From Wandonia haliotis (GTDB taxonomy: Bacteria; Bacteroidota; Bacteroidia; Flavobacteriales_D; Crocinitomicaceae): a stretch of DNA of 64,000 nucleotides. The notes beneath the pieces are model-generated. The model did no database searches. It saw only the letters and a program-made list of their open reading frames with translations, and was not told the DNA's origin. Location: positions 434,001-498,000 of the forward strand of contig NZ_BAAAFH010000011.1 in NCBI RefSeq assembly GCF_039523435.1, read 5' to 3'. Below, one piece after another: positions 32,441-40,637 of this stretch. The position numbers and the translations under genes are program-made. Every line of letters starts with the position of its first letter. Position 1 is the stretch's first letter.

Positions 32441-33591
32441 AACAGACTTCGCATATCGAATTACATGCTGAAAATTACAGAAAAAACATTTCTTTTATCC
32501 GGGAACAAATCGGATCCGGTTGTCAATTGTCATCTGTAATAAAGGGAAATGCGTATGGTCATGGAATTGAATCATTTGCTCCTTTAGCTGAAACGTGCGG
32601 AATCAATCACTTTTCGGTATTTAGCGCCTACGAAGCCTATCGGTTATCAAAAGTAAGTGACGGAAATAGTACCATTGTGATTATGGGAGTTGCTGATTCG
32701 GATGAAGAACTGGAATGGGCTGTTAATAAGCAGGTGGAATTTTTTGTTTATGATACAGATCGATTGCTGCATGCCATCCAATGTGCCAAAAAACTCAGGA
32801 AAAAGGCATTCATCCATATCGAGCTGGAAACAGGAATGAACCGGACAGGTTTCTCCTCCTCCGATCTCTTACAAGCTGTTTCTATCATTGAGGAAAATAG
32901 AGATCACCTTGTACTCAGAGGTCTTTGTACGCACTTTGCAGGAGCGGAAAGTATTGCCAACTATTTCCGGATTAAGCAACAAATCATAAGTTTTTCCAAA
33001 TTCAGGAAATTTCTTCTCGGTCGAAACCTGAATTTTGACTATCAGCACCTCGCCTGCTCTGCTGCCATTATTAATTACCCGTCAACTATTAACAATATGG
33101 TTCGTGTTGGTATCATGCAATATGGTTTCTGGCCAAACCGTGAGACACAAATGAAACACTTCACAAAGGTTCAAAGCCACGAAAACCCACTCCATCCGGT
33201 AATATCATGGAAAAGCAGGGTGATGGGAGTTAAAGATGTGCGTGAAGGAGAGTTTATCAGTTACGGAACAAGTGTACTGGCTGAAAAAAACATGAAAATA
33301 GCAACTATCCCTGTTGGGTATTCGCATGGGTTCAGCCGATCATTAAGCAATCAGGGAAAAGTACTTATCCGGGGCAAACGACTGGATGTTACGGGTCTTG
33401 TTAATATGAATATGTTGATTGTAGATATTACAAATGCTCCAGAAATAGAAAAAGGAGACGAAGTCGTTCTTATCGGAAATCAGGGAGATTTAGCAATATC
33501 CGTCGCTTCTTTCGGAGAACTTAGTAATCAGTTGAATTATGAATTACTGACACGACTCCCTGAAGAGATCCCACGTCGTGTAGTCTATTGA
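32437..33591 (+). CDS. alr: Alanine racemase-family PLP enzyme
   Basis: The protein has 384 residues. The PLP-lysine motif VIKGNAYGHG (Lys36) and the second base Tyr277 in FISYGTSVL are in place, as are the RVGIMQYG phosphate-binding region and the end GELSNQLNYELLTRLPEEIPR. The usual GYADG motif is replaced by GYSHG, so this may be a broader amino-acid racemase rather than the housekeeping enzyme. It makes D-alanine for peptidoglycan, or interconverts another amino acid. It is the last gene of the symporter operon. Confidence 0.88.
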   Translation: MKQTSHIELHAENYRKNISFIREQIGSGCQLSSVIKGNAYGHGIESFAPLAETCGINHFSVFSAYEAYRLSKVSDGNSTIVIMGVADSDEELEWAVNKQVEFFVYDTDRLLHAIQCAKKLRKKAFIHIELETGMNRTGFSSSDLLQAVSIIEENRDHLVLRGLCTHFAGAESIANYFRIKQQIISFSKFRKFLLGRNLNFDYQHLACSAAIINYPSTINNMVRVGIMQYGFWPNRETQMKHFTKVQSHENPLHPVISWKSRVMGVKDVREGEFISYGTSVLAEKNMKIATIPVGYSHGFSRSLSNQGKVLIRGKRLDVTGLVNMNMLIVDITNAPEIEKGDEVVLIGNQGDLAISVASFGELSNQLNYELLTRLPEEIPRRVVY

Positions 33592-33681
33592 TATTTTGAC
33601 CTGATTCAGCGGAGAATTTGTCAGATTTCTTGTAACCGGAATGATTTTTGTTCTTATTTTAGTTCAAACAAACGAAGAACC

Positions 33682-34611
33682 ATGATTAAATACTTTCTGG
33701 CAATAGTTACTTTTTTACCTTTCATCTCTATCTCTCAGGATATGGATAACTATCATTGGGAAGATGAACTGTTATCTATTTGCTCGTTTTCAGACACTTC
33801 TGAGTTTTGTTTCGTGAATCCCGGTCGTATTCAGTCCGAGAAGTGGAACGAATTGGCCCAACCTAAATTCTGGCAAAAAATCATGCGTCTTTCGCCGGAC
33901 TCCTGTGTCATTAATATAGGAGCAACACGAGAGATCATTGCCGTAATGAGTCTGGCAGACTGGGATAAAAAAAGTGAAGATGAAAAAGATATTTATCGGG
34001 ACTCCATTCGTGCTGAACGCGGTATGGCTGCCGAAGAAAAAGTGTTTATGACCACCGGGAAAAATGATTTTTACCATTTTAACGCAGTTATCCCAAGTAT
34101 TTCGAAAGGAATAGAAGTTTTTAATCAGAATGGTGTAGATCCGTGGTATGCACAAGCAATACTTATGATCGAAAGTCCCGGGAAACTGGCAAAATCGAAT
34201 GTGGGGGCGTATGGTCCTTTTCAGTTAATGAAAGCTGTAGCTATCAAGCAGGGCTTAACCGTAAATGGAGCTATTGATGAACGAAAAGATTTTGAAAAAT
34301 CAGCCTGGGCAGCAGGAAAACTGATTAAGAACATTTGTATTCCCGAAGCCAAACGCATCCTGAACGGACATAATTTATCCTACAATGAAAATGATCTTTG
34401 GTTCCGTCTGTTTGTTCTTCATATCTACCACGCAGGATCAGGGAATGTTTCTCAGGTAGTTAATGCTATACAGCCTACACAAGGCGGACAGGATCTCATT
34501 ACTCAAATGTGGCAGACCAAGGCAGGAAGATTCGGAAATGCTTCTCAGAATTACTCACAGCTTGCGCTCGCTTCTTTCCTTGTATTGAACGAAATGCTGA
34601 TTACTCTGTAA
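33682..34611 (+). CDS. Exported lytic transglycosylase-like protein
   Basis: The protein has 309 residues and a signal peptide (MIKYFLAIVTFLPFISISQ). A lysozyme-like SLT domain lies at about 145-290: ILMIESPGKLAKSNVGAYGP supplies catalytic Glu164 and the usual YGPFQLM, and IYHAGSGNVSQVV resembles the family's NAGxGNV. It should cleave the glycan strands of peptidoglycan in the periplasm. The N-terminal 140 residues are not recognised. It lies 90 bases after alr, with its own possible promoter. Confidence 0.82.
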   Translation: MIKYFLAIVTFLPFISISQDMDNYHWEDELLSICSFSDTSEFCFVNPGRIQSEKWNELAQPKFWQKIMRLSPDSCVINIGATREIIAVMSLADWDKKSEDEKDIYRDSIRAERGMAAEEKVFMTTGKNDFYHFNAVIPSISKGIEVFNQNGVDPWYAQAILMIESPGKLAKSNVGAYGPFQLMKAVAIKQGLTVNGAIDERKDFEKSAWAAGKLIKNICIPEAKRILNGHNLSYNENDLWFRLFVLHIYHAGSGNVSQVVNAIQPTQGGQDLITQMWQTKAGRFGNASQNYSQLALASFLVLNEMLITL

Positions 34612-34631
34612 TATTCAATCCTTTGGAATAA

Positions 34632-35297
34632 TTACCCAAGCGATGTTCTTGTAACCGATTTTTTATGTCTCAGTACAGAAATAGCGAAAAGTTGTATAGC
34701 AATAACCATTAATATATGGCTAAGGTCTTCTCTGTTCATCCAGCGATGAAGATCATATTTTAAAAGAAAAATAAACGCGGAGGGTAAAAGTACCAAAACA
34801 CCGTATACTACAAATCTTACCGATGGATACCCTTGCTTCATTACCGTAACTCCATAAATTCCGGCAAAACCAAGAAGCGTAAGAATCGTATCTATAGCGA
34901 CAAATAAGAACGACCATTGACTATAAGCCAATACCAGAACAAGAAGTGCTTTCAAAAAAATAACCATCTGCCATCTTGACTTAGCTTTTGGTGAAATTGT
35001 TCGGGCTTCCAACATAGCCAATGCTGCAAAAGAAGTAGAAACAACACCAAAAAACCATGGAAGAATTTTTCCATAAAACCACCAGTAATTCCAAAACACA
35101 TGGGATAACCCTCCGAAAAAAGAGGCTAAGGCAAAACTGATAAAGAATAAACGCCAGTAACGCCCAAAAGCAGAATCGACATTCTTTGTTCTGTAATAAC
35201 CATATAAACAGCTTAGCATCACCAACATATTTGTGACAAAAGCCATAGGTTCCAATAAATCAAGACCGAAAAGTACAAACTCTATTTTATCCATCAT
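34632..35297 (-). CDS. Seven-helix membrane protein of unknown function
   Basis: The protein has 221 residues from the first of two adjacent ATG codons, with about seven membrane helices. Conserved-looking polar residues inside helices include GGLSHVFWNYWW and the C-terminal KYDLHRWMNREDLSHI, with two or three His that could bind a metal or form an active site. Such a pattern occurs in several Bacteroidota membrane families, and I cannot name this one. The longer frame (to 35333) is unlikely, since a -7 box (TAATTTTG on the minus strand, 35306-35313) lies inside it. The box ends only eight bases before the chosen start. Confidence 0.65.
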   Translation of the reverse strand: MMDKIEFVLFGLDLLEPMAFVTNMLVMLSCLYGYYRTKNVDSAFGRYWRLFFISFALASFFGGLSHVFWNYWWFYGKILPWFFGVVSTSFAALAMLEARTISPKAKSRWQMVIFLKALLVLVLAYSQWSFLFVAIDTILTLLGFAGIYGVTVMKQGYPSVRFVVYGVLVLLPSAFIFLLKYDLHRWMNREDLSHILMVIAIQLFAISVLRHKKSVTRTSLG

Positions 35298-35305
35298 AAG
35301 CGGCG

Positions 35306-35313
35306 CAAAATTA
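35306..35313 (-). promoter_or_regulatory. -7 promoter box close to the start of the seven-helix protein gene
   Basis: TAATTTTG on the minus strand is an exact TAnnTTTG match, eight bases from the ATG. It supports the shorter start and a very short or absent leader. Confidence 0.45.
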
Positions 35314-35378
35314 GAAAAACTTTTGCGGACCACATCAGGAATCTCTATTCGATTTTCAGCAATTTGACTGCCAAATAG

Positions 35379-35780
35379 TTACTTAACCAAATTACGGATA
35401 ATATCTGCCGTTGTTATAATTCCAGCCAACTTTTCGCCATCCAGGATAAGAACAGACCTTACTTCTCCCCTTCCTAAAATCCCAGCGGCCTCTGCAATAG
35501 TTGCTGTCTTGGGCAAACTTACAACTCGTGGACTCATAACCTTTGCGACAGTAGTATCATGATATACTGTTTCGTCATCATCCAGACTTGCTCCACTCAC
35601 AACCCGCATAAAATCGATCAAACTAACTATTCCAGAAACTTTGTGACCGTCAACAACCGGAACATGATGATGAAATCGTTGGTTTTCATAAATTCGTTTT
35701 AGATCTAACAACTTCTGATCAGAAGCAATAGTTACTACATCAGAAGTCATAATAGTTGCTACGGAGTCATTCAAATTCAT
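35379..35780 (-). CDS. Two-CBS-domain protein
   Basis: The protein has 133 residues and consists of a Bateman pair of CBS domains. CBS1 runs from about 8 to 62 (VATIMTSDVVTI..VDGHKVSGIVSLIDFMR) and CBS2 from 78 to 133 (VAKVMSPRVVSLPKTATI..LAGIITTADIIRNL). Such proteins sense adenine nucleotides or S-adenosyl derivatives and regulate a partner, not known here. The frame extends 25 codons further up, but a -7 box (TAAATTTG on the minus strand, 35796-35803) lies inside that extension, which favours the start at 35780. Confidence 0.85.
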   Translation of the reverse strand: MNLNDSVATIMTSDVVTIASDQKLLDLKRIYENQRFHHHVPVVDGHKVSGIVSLIDFMRVVSGASLDDDETVYHDTTVAKVMSPRVVSLPKTATIAEAAGILGRGEVRSVLILDGEKLAGIITTADIIRNLVK

Positions 35781-35888
35781 GGCTAAATTTTTTCTCAAAT
35801 TTACACTTTCAGTCACAATGGGGAACAAAACTACCCGTTTCTTTTTCATTTTCATGACAAATAACAGTTTTTTCTCTTCATTAATCCT

Positions 35889-35896
35889 TATTTTTG
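35889..35896 (+). promoter_or_regulatory. -7 promoter box upstream of the coiled-coil/UbiB genes
   Basis: TATTTTTG matches TAnnTTTG exactly, 19 bases before the ATG at 35916. Confidence 0.45.
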
Positions 35897-35915
35897 AGAG
35901 ATAAACCGATAAAGT

Positions 35916-36296
35916 ATGAAGGCAAAGACATTTTTGGAACTCATGACTCTTTCTACCAACCTGTATGTACTGTCACAGGATGAACAAATGATGTCAAAGC
36001 TTAAAAGTTTTCTGGAAAAAGGAAAGGATAAAGTAAATGAATTTGTCGCTGAACCTGTTCTGGATGAAGAAGGTAATGAATTGGAATTTATTGATAAACT
36101 TCTTAAGAAAGCACATGAAGCCCGAGAGGAAATGAATCAGAAAGTTGAAGAAACAGTTGCCGCACTTTATCAAAAAATGAATATTGCACACGTTGAACAG
36201 ATCAATGAATTGAATTTGAGAATTGAAGATCTGAATAAGCAACTTGCACTTGCCGAAGCCCGAATTAATCACCTTGAGAAAAAAATCAGTGAATAA
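35916..36296 (+). CDS. Phasin-like coiled-coil protein
   Basis: The 126-residue, mostly helical protein has a small N-terminal part (YVLSQDEQMMSKLKSFLEKG) and a long C-terminal coiled coil (residues 80-126, ending LEKKISE). It resembles small phasin-like or granule-associated proteins. The function is uncertain. Two bases separate it from the UbiB-family gene, so the two are co-transcribed, as in other Bacteroidota. Confidence 0.65.
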   Translation: MKAKTFLELMTLSTNLYVLSQDEQMMSKLKSFLEKGKDKVNEFVAEPVLDEEGNELEFIDKLLKKAHEAREEMNQKVEETVAALYQKMNIAHVEQINELNLRIEDLNKQLALAEARINHLEKKISE

Positions 36297-36298
36297 AC

Positions 36299-38020
36299 AT
36301 GTGGTTGTTCGGTTCTATTATCAGGCGGTTTAAAGCAATCCGCCGTTACAATCAGATTTTACGTGTTTTTGTTAAATACGGCTTTGAGGATCTTGTCTCC
36401 TACCTAGAAGACGAAAAACGTTTTGGCTTTATTAGAAAATTGCTCCCAAAGAGAGTAATTAAAAGTGCAAAAAAGTACTCAAAGTACGAGCGTATGCGCT
36501 TGTTGTGTGAGGAATTAGGGCCAACTTTCATTAAATTCGGTCAAATCCTTAGTAATCGTCCGGATATGCTTCCTGCTGAACTTATTACGCAACTGGAAGA
36601 ACTTCAGGACAATGTACCTCCCCTTCCCGGTAAAATTGCAAGACAGGTCGTAGAAAGTGAATTGAACGCTCCTGTAGAGGATCTATTTGCCTGGTTTGAG
36701 CCGGAATCTTTCGCCAGTGCCTCGATGGCTCAGGTTCATAAAGTAACCCTGAAAACCGGGGAACGGGCAGCATTGAAAATTCAACGCCCCGGAATCAGTG
36801 AAATGATTGAAGAAGACATCAAAGTGATGTATAAAATTGCTGATATTATTGAACGGAGAGTTCCTTCTGTCAAACATTTTGACCCCGTTGGATTAGTACG
36901 GAATTTTGAAAACAGTATTCGCAAAGAACTGGACTTTATCAGGGAATCTATTAATATCCAAAGATTCCACGCCAATATCTTAAATGATCCCGAAGACCGG
37001 GGCATCACCCGATCGCCAAAAGTTTTCCGAGAATTCACTACCGGGAAAGTTTTAGCAATGGAATTTATTTCCGGCATTAAAATATCTGATGTTTCACGCT
37101 TGCGTGAGTCGGGGCACGATACAAAACGGGTAGCACGAAAACTAGCAATTTCGTATTTCAAGCAAGTGTTCGAATATGGTTTTTTTCATGCTGATCCACA
37201 CCCGGGAAACCTTCTTGTCGTCCCTTCCGGTAATATCTGTTTTCTGGATTATGGTATGATGGGCAGCATCCTTCCCCGTGATATTGAATTACTTGGGAAA
37301 TTATTCATCGCAATTGAAGATCATGAGGTAAGAGCTATTATTCGCATTTTACAGGATTTATCCGGAAATGCTCCCATCAGTGATATGCACGCTTTGGAAA
37401 TTTCTGTTCACGAATTCCTCCAAAGCTACGCCATACGCAACCTTCACCAGAATGAAATGAGTACAGTATTGCTCGAAATCCGGGATATTGTTATTGATCA
37501 TGGTTTAAAAGTACCCGGTCACTTCTTCCTGTTAGCTCGTTCAATGGTAACTATTGAGGGAGTTATAGAGCATCTTGATCCTGAACTGGATCTTGTGGAA
37601 CTTGCCAAGCCATTTATGGTAAGAGTGATCCGAAAAAAGTATGATCCTTTCAAACTCACAAAGAAAGCGTTGCATTCCTTTGTTGAATTTGCCAATTACC
37701 TTGAAGACTTCCCCAGAGATATTAAAAACGCAATCCGCAGAATAAACTCAGGACAAATTAAAGCCGATCTCACACACAAAGGGATCGATCCAATGGTACA
37801 TACTTTCCACAGGATAGCAAAACAATTAATCTCATCCATTATTATTGCTGCACTGATAATCGGATCCACTTTATTTATTATCAACTCTATTCATCCGTTG
37901 TATAACGATATTTCGATCATGGGAATTATCGGTTTATCTATTGCCGGACTTCTGGGAATAGGCATGATTCGGGACATCTTCAAAGGAGATAAGGATGATT
38001 GGAAAGGGTGGAACAAATAA
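36299..38020 (+). CDS. ABC1/UbiB-family atypical kinase
   Basis: The protein has 573 residues. The UbiB/ADCK core is complete: the KxGQ motif in LGPTFIKFGQILSNRPD, the Ala-rich loop ASMAQVHK in place of a Gly-rich loop, the invariant Lys in AALKIQRPG, the ExD motif in ELDFIRE, HADPHPGN for the catalytic loop, and LDYGMMG for the metal-binding Asp. Two C-terminal helices (about 505-560) anchor it in the membrane. Known UbiB proteins support ubiquinone synthesis; here, beside menA and menC, support of menaquinone or lipid homeostasis is likely. Confidence 0.92.
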   Translation: MWLFGSIIRRFKAIRRYNQILRVFVKYGFEDLVSYLEDEKRFGFIRKLLPKRVIKSAKKYSKYERMRLLCEELGPTFIKFGQILSNRPDMLPAELITQLEELQDNVPPLPGKIARQVVESELNAPVEDLFAWFEPESFASASMAQVHKVTLKTGERAALKIQRPGISEMIEEDIKVMYKIADIIERRVPSVKHFDPVGLVRNFENSIRKELDFIRESINIQRFHANILNDPEDRGITRSPKVFREFTTGKVLAMEFISGIKISDVSRLRESGHDTKRVARKLAISYFKQVFEYGFFHADPHPGNLLVVPSGNICFLDYGMMGSILPRDIELLGKLFIAIEDHEVRAIIRILQDLSGNAPISDMHALEISVHEFLQSYAIRNLHQNEMSTVLLEIRDIVIDHGLKVPGHFFLLARSMVTIEGVIEHLDPELDLVELAKPFMVRVIRKKYDPFKLTKKALHSFVEFANYLEDFPRDIKNAIRRINSGQIKADLTHKGIDPMVHTFHRIAKQLISSIIIAALIIGSTLFIINSIHPLYNDISIMGIIGLSIAGLLGIGMIRDIFKGDKDDWKGWNK

Positions 38021-38033
38021 TATCAATTACAAA

Positions 38034-38600
38034 ATGACAATACAACGACTCATATTAGGTTCCAAATCACCACGCAGACAAGAGTTAATCAGTTCAATCG
38101 GACTTCCGGTAGAAATACGTACGCAGGATGTGGACGAAACTTATCCCGAATCTCTTTCCGCTGAAGAAGTTCCCGTATTCCTCGCTCAAAAAAAAGCTAT
38201 TCCTCTTATACCTACTCTTTCTGCAGGAGACGTACTTGTCACTTCGGATACAATTGTTGAATTGCACGGAGAAATTCTGGGTAAACCATCCGATTCAGAG
38301 GATGCCTTTCGGATGTTAAAAAAGCTTTCAGGAAACACACACAGAGTGATTTCAGGGGTAACCTTTTCTTCTGTAGAAAAACAACATTCTTTTCAACGTA
38401 TAACTACTGTTTCCTTCAGAGAACTGAGTAACGATGAAATTACATATTACATTGACAATTATTCCCCTCTTGATAAAGCTGGTGCTTACGGTATTCAAGA
38501 ATGGATCGGAACGATTGGCGTACTAAGTATTGAAGGTTCTTATCTGAATGTTGTTGGGCTTCCTGTTGCCGATCTCATAGAAGAACTGAAAACATTCTGA
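38034..38600 (+). CDS. maf: Maf-family nucleotide pyrophosphatase
   Basis: The protein has 188 residues. The start MTIQRLILGSKSPRRQELI has the family's SxSPRR motif; DVDETYP, SDTIVELHGEILGKP and GAYGIQEWIG fit the fold. Maf proteins hydrolyse non-canonical or canonical NTPs such as dTTP/UTP, keeping modified nucleotides out of DNA and RNA. The frame opens at 37995 inside the UbiB gene, but the ATG at 38034 aligns best. It follows the UbiB gene by 13 bases. Confidence 0.92.
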   Translation: MTIQRLILGSKSPRRQELISSIGLPVEIRTQDVDETYPESLSAEEVPVFLAQKKAIPLIPTLSAGDVLVTSDTIVELHGEILGKPSDSEDAFRMLKKLSGNTHRVISGVTFSSVEKQHSFQRITTVSFRELSNDEITYYIDNYSPLDKAGAYGIQEWIGTIGVLSIEGSYLNVVGLPVADLIEELKTF

Positions 38601-38649
38601 CTTCTTCCGAATCTCATGCTTTTCCAATAAATAATTCAAACATTACAGC

Positions 38650-38657
38650 TATTTTTG
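38650..38657 (+). promoter_or_regulatory. -7 promoter box almost touching the menA start
   Basis: TATTTTTG is an exact TAnnTTTG match and ends six bases before the ATG at 38664. A TTG at 38655, part of the box, is therefore not the true start. Confidence 0.45.
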
Positions 38658-38663
38658 CTGTTT

Positions 38664-39569
38664 ATGGAAACATCATCTATCAAAAACTGGATAACTGCTT
38701 TTCGGCTTCGGACACTTCCGTTATCCGTTTCCGGAATTTTATTGGGATCAATGCTTGCATACGATACAGGTAAGTTTGATAGTTTAGTATTCATACTGGC
38801 CCTTTCCACCGTTATTTTCCTGCAGGTACTTTCTAACCTTGCAAATGATTTGGGAGATGGGATGAAAGGTACCGACAATGAGAACAGAGTCGGTCCACAG
38901 CGAGCCGTTCAGTCCGGAGCTATCTCTGTAAAAGCAATGAAAAAAGCAGTAATTCTATTTAGCTTACTTTCTCTTGCTACCGGACTTCCTTTGGCGTGGT
39001 TGGGAACCAGGGGCATGCCTCCTTCCCTCTTCTGGATTTTTATTGTACTAGCTCTACTTTGCGTACTTGCAGCGATCACATACACAGTTGGTAAAAAGGC
39101 CTATGGCTATCTTGGTCTCGGAGACCTTTTCGTGTTTTTATTCTTCGGTTTACTTAGCGTTGGGGGAATATTTGTATTACTGACAAAACAATGGGACAAT
39201 CTGGTGTTGCTTCCGGCAAGTGCAATTGGTTTGTTAAGCGCTGCAGTACTCAATTTAAACAATATGCGTGATATTGAAAATGATCAGGCAAGTGGAAAGA
39301 ATACACTAGTTGTAAAAATAGGAGGAAACCTTGCAAAGAAATACCATGCTTTTCTTATCATTACCCCTGTTCTTTTACTGTTACTTTTTTCCTATTTGAC
39401 GACCACACCCGGTTATTTATTCGGGTTACTAGTATATGTTATATTATTCCCGCATTTGCGAACTGTAATGAAAAACCAACAACCCCGAGAACTTGACCCG
39501 GAGTTGAAAAAAGTAGCACTTTCCACTTTTTTCTTTTCCCTACTCATCAGTATCTGGATTTTAATCTAA
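38664..39569 (+). CDS. menA: 1,4-dihydroxy-2-naphthoate polyprenyltransferase
   Basis: The protein has 301 residues and about nine membrane helices of the UbiA superfamily. MenA signatures are NLANDLGDGMKGTDNENR with the Mg-binding NDxxDxxxD-like pattern, VGPQRAVQSG and the second motif NNMRDIENDQASGKNTL. It attaches the isoprenoid tail to DHNA in the membrane, the step before methylation to menaquinone. It is followed by menC. The start at 38664 (METSSIKNWITAFRLRTLP) is chosen over TTG at 38655. Confidence 0.93.
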   Translation: METSSIKNWITAFRLRTLPLSVSGILLGSMLAYDTGKFDSLVFILALSTVIFLQVLSNLANDLGDGMKGTDNENRVGPQRAVQSGAISVKAMKKAVILFSLLSLATGLPLAWLGTRGMPPSLFWIFIVLALLCVLAAITYTVGKKAYGYLGLGDLFVFLFFGLLSVGGIFVLLTKQWDNLVLLPASAIGLLSAAVLNLNNMRDIENDQASGKNTLVVKIGGNLAKKYHAFLIITPVLLLLLFSYLTTTPGYLFGLLVYVILFPHLRTVMKNQQPRELDPELKKVALSTFFFSLLISIWILI

Positions 39570-39581
39570 AAATAGTATACC

Positions 39582-40631
39582 ATGAGAAGTTATCAGGTTA
39601 TTCCTTTTCAATTCCCATTTAAGCGTCCCGGGGGAACTTCGCGAGGCGTGATGACGAGTAAAAAATCATGGTTCCTTCGTTTTTTTGAAGAGGGAAAAGA
39701 AGCCTGGGGAGAATGCTCCATTATTGAAGGGTTATCCCCAGATTATAAAAATGATACTGATTATGAAGTACGAATTACTGATTTTTGTAACCAGTGGAAA
39801 TCTCGATCACTAGACCCATCACAACTTTCTGACTTCCCTTCTATCCGTTTCGGAATAGAAACCGCTGAGAGACATCTACATACTGGAAGTGCTCTTTCTC
39901 TATTTCCAAGTGATTTCACAGAAAAAGGAAAAGGAATACCAATCAATGGACTGATTTGGATGGGGCAACCGGAGTTTATGATTCAGCAAATTCGAGAAAA
40001 ACTGGATGCCGGTTTTCGATGTATCAAAATGAAAATAGGAGCTATCGAATGGCAAACAGAATTTTCAATTCTGCGACAACTCCGAAGTAATTTCCCCGCT
40101 GATCAATTGGAGATCAGAGTTGATGCTAACGGAGCCTTCCAGTTTGAAGAAGCTCTAAATGTTTTGGATCAGCTGCATGATTTACAAATTCACTCTATTG
40201 AACAACCAATCAAATCGGGGAATACTATTCAAATGAAACAACTCTGCTCCGAAACTCCTTGCCCTATCGCTTTGGATGAAGAACTAATCGGAGTTAACTC
40301 TCCTGAACAAAAACAGTGGTTACTAGACACAATACAACCCCAATATATCATCATAAAACCATCTCTTACCGGTGGGTTTACAGGGATGAAAGAATGGGTT
40401 GAAATCGCTGAAAAATCCAATATCCCATGGTGGGCAACCAGTGCTTTGGAATCCAATATCGGATTAAATGCAATTGCGCAATATACAGCTACCTTTGCTA
40501 ACCCACTGCCGCAAGGCCTTGGAACAGGAGCTTTGTATACAAAAAACATCAGCTCACCACTTTACATTAAAAGAGACGAGCTGATGTTCGATAAGTGCGG
40601 TAAGTTCGATTATTCGTTACTTACCCAATAA
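39582..40631 (+). CDS. menC: o-Succinylbenzoate synthase
   Basis: The protein has 349 residues and belongs to the enolase superfamily (MR/MLE subgroup). Catalytic Lys lies in CIKMKIGAIEW, the Asp/Glu metal ligands in IRVDANGAF, IEQPI and ALDEELIG, and the second Lys in IIKPSLTGGF. It dehydrates SHCHC to o-succinylbenzoate in menaquinone synthesis. The menA-menC pair (12 bases apart) supports the assignment over dipeptide epimerase, which shares the fold. Other men genes are not in this window. Confidence 0.9.
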   Translation: MRSYQVIPFQFPFKRPGGTSRGVMTSKKSWFLRFFEEGKEAWGECSIIEGLSPDYKNDTDYEVRITDFCNQWKSRSLDPSQLSDFPSIRFGIETAERHLHTGSALSLFPSDFTEKGKGIPINGLIWMGQPEFMIQQIREKLDAGFRCIKMKIGAIEWQTEFSILRQLRSNFPADQLEIRVDANGAFQFEEALNVLDQLHDLQIHSIEQPIKSGNTIQMKQLCSETPCPIALDEELIGVNSPEQKQWLLDTIQPQYIIIKPSLTGGFTGMKEWVEIAEKSNIPWWATSALESNIGLNAIAQYTATFANPLPQGLGTGALYTKNISSPLYIKRDELMFDKCGKFDYSLLTQ

Positions 40632-40637
40632 TCCAAT

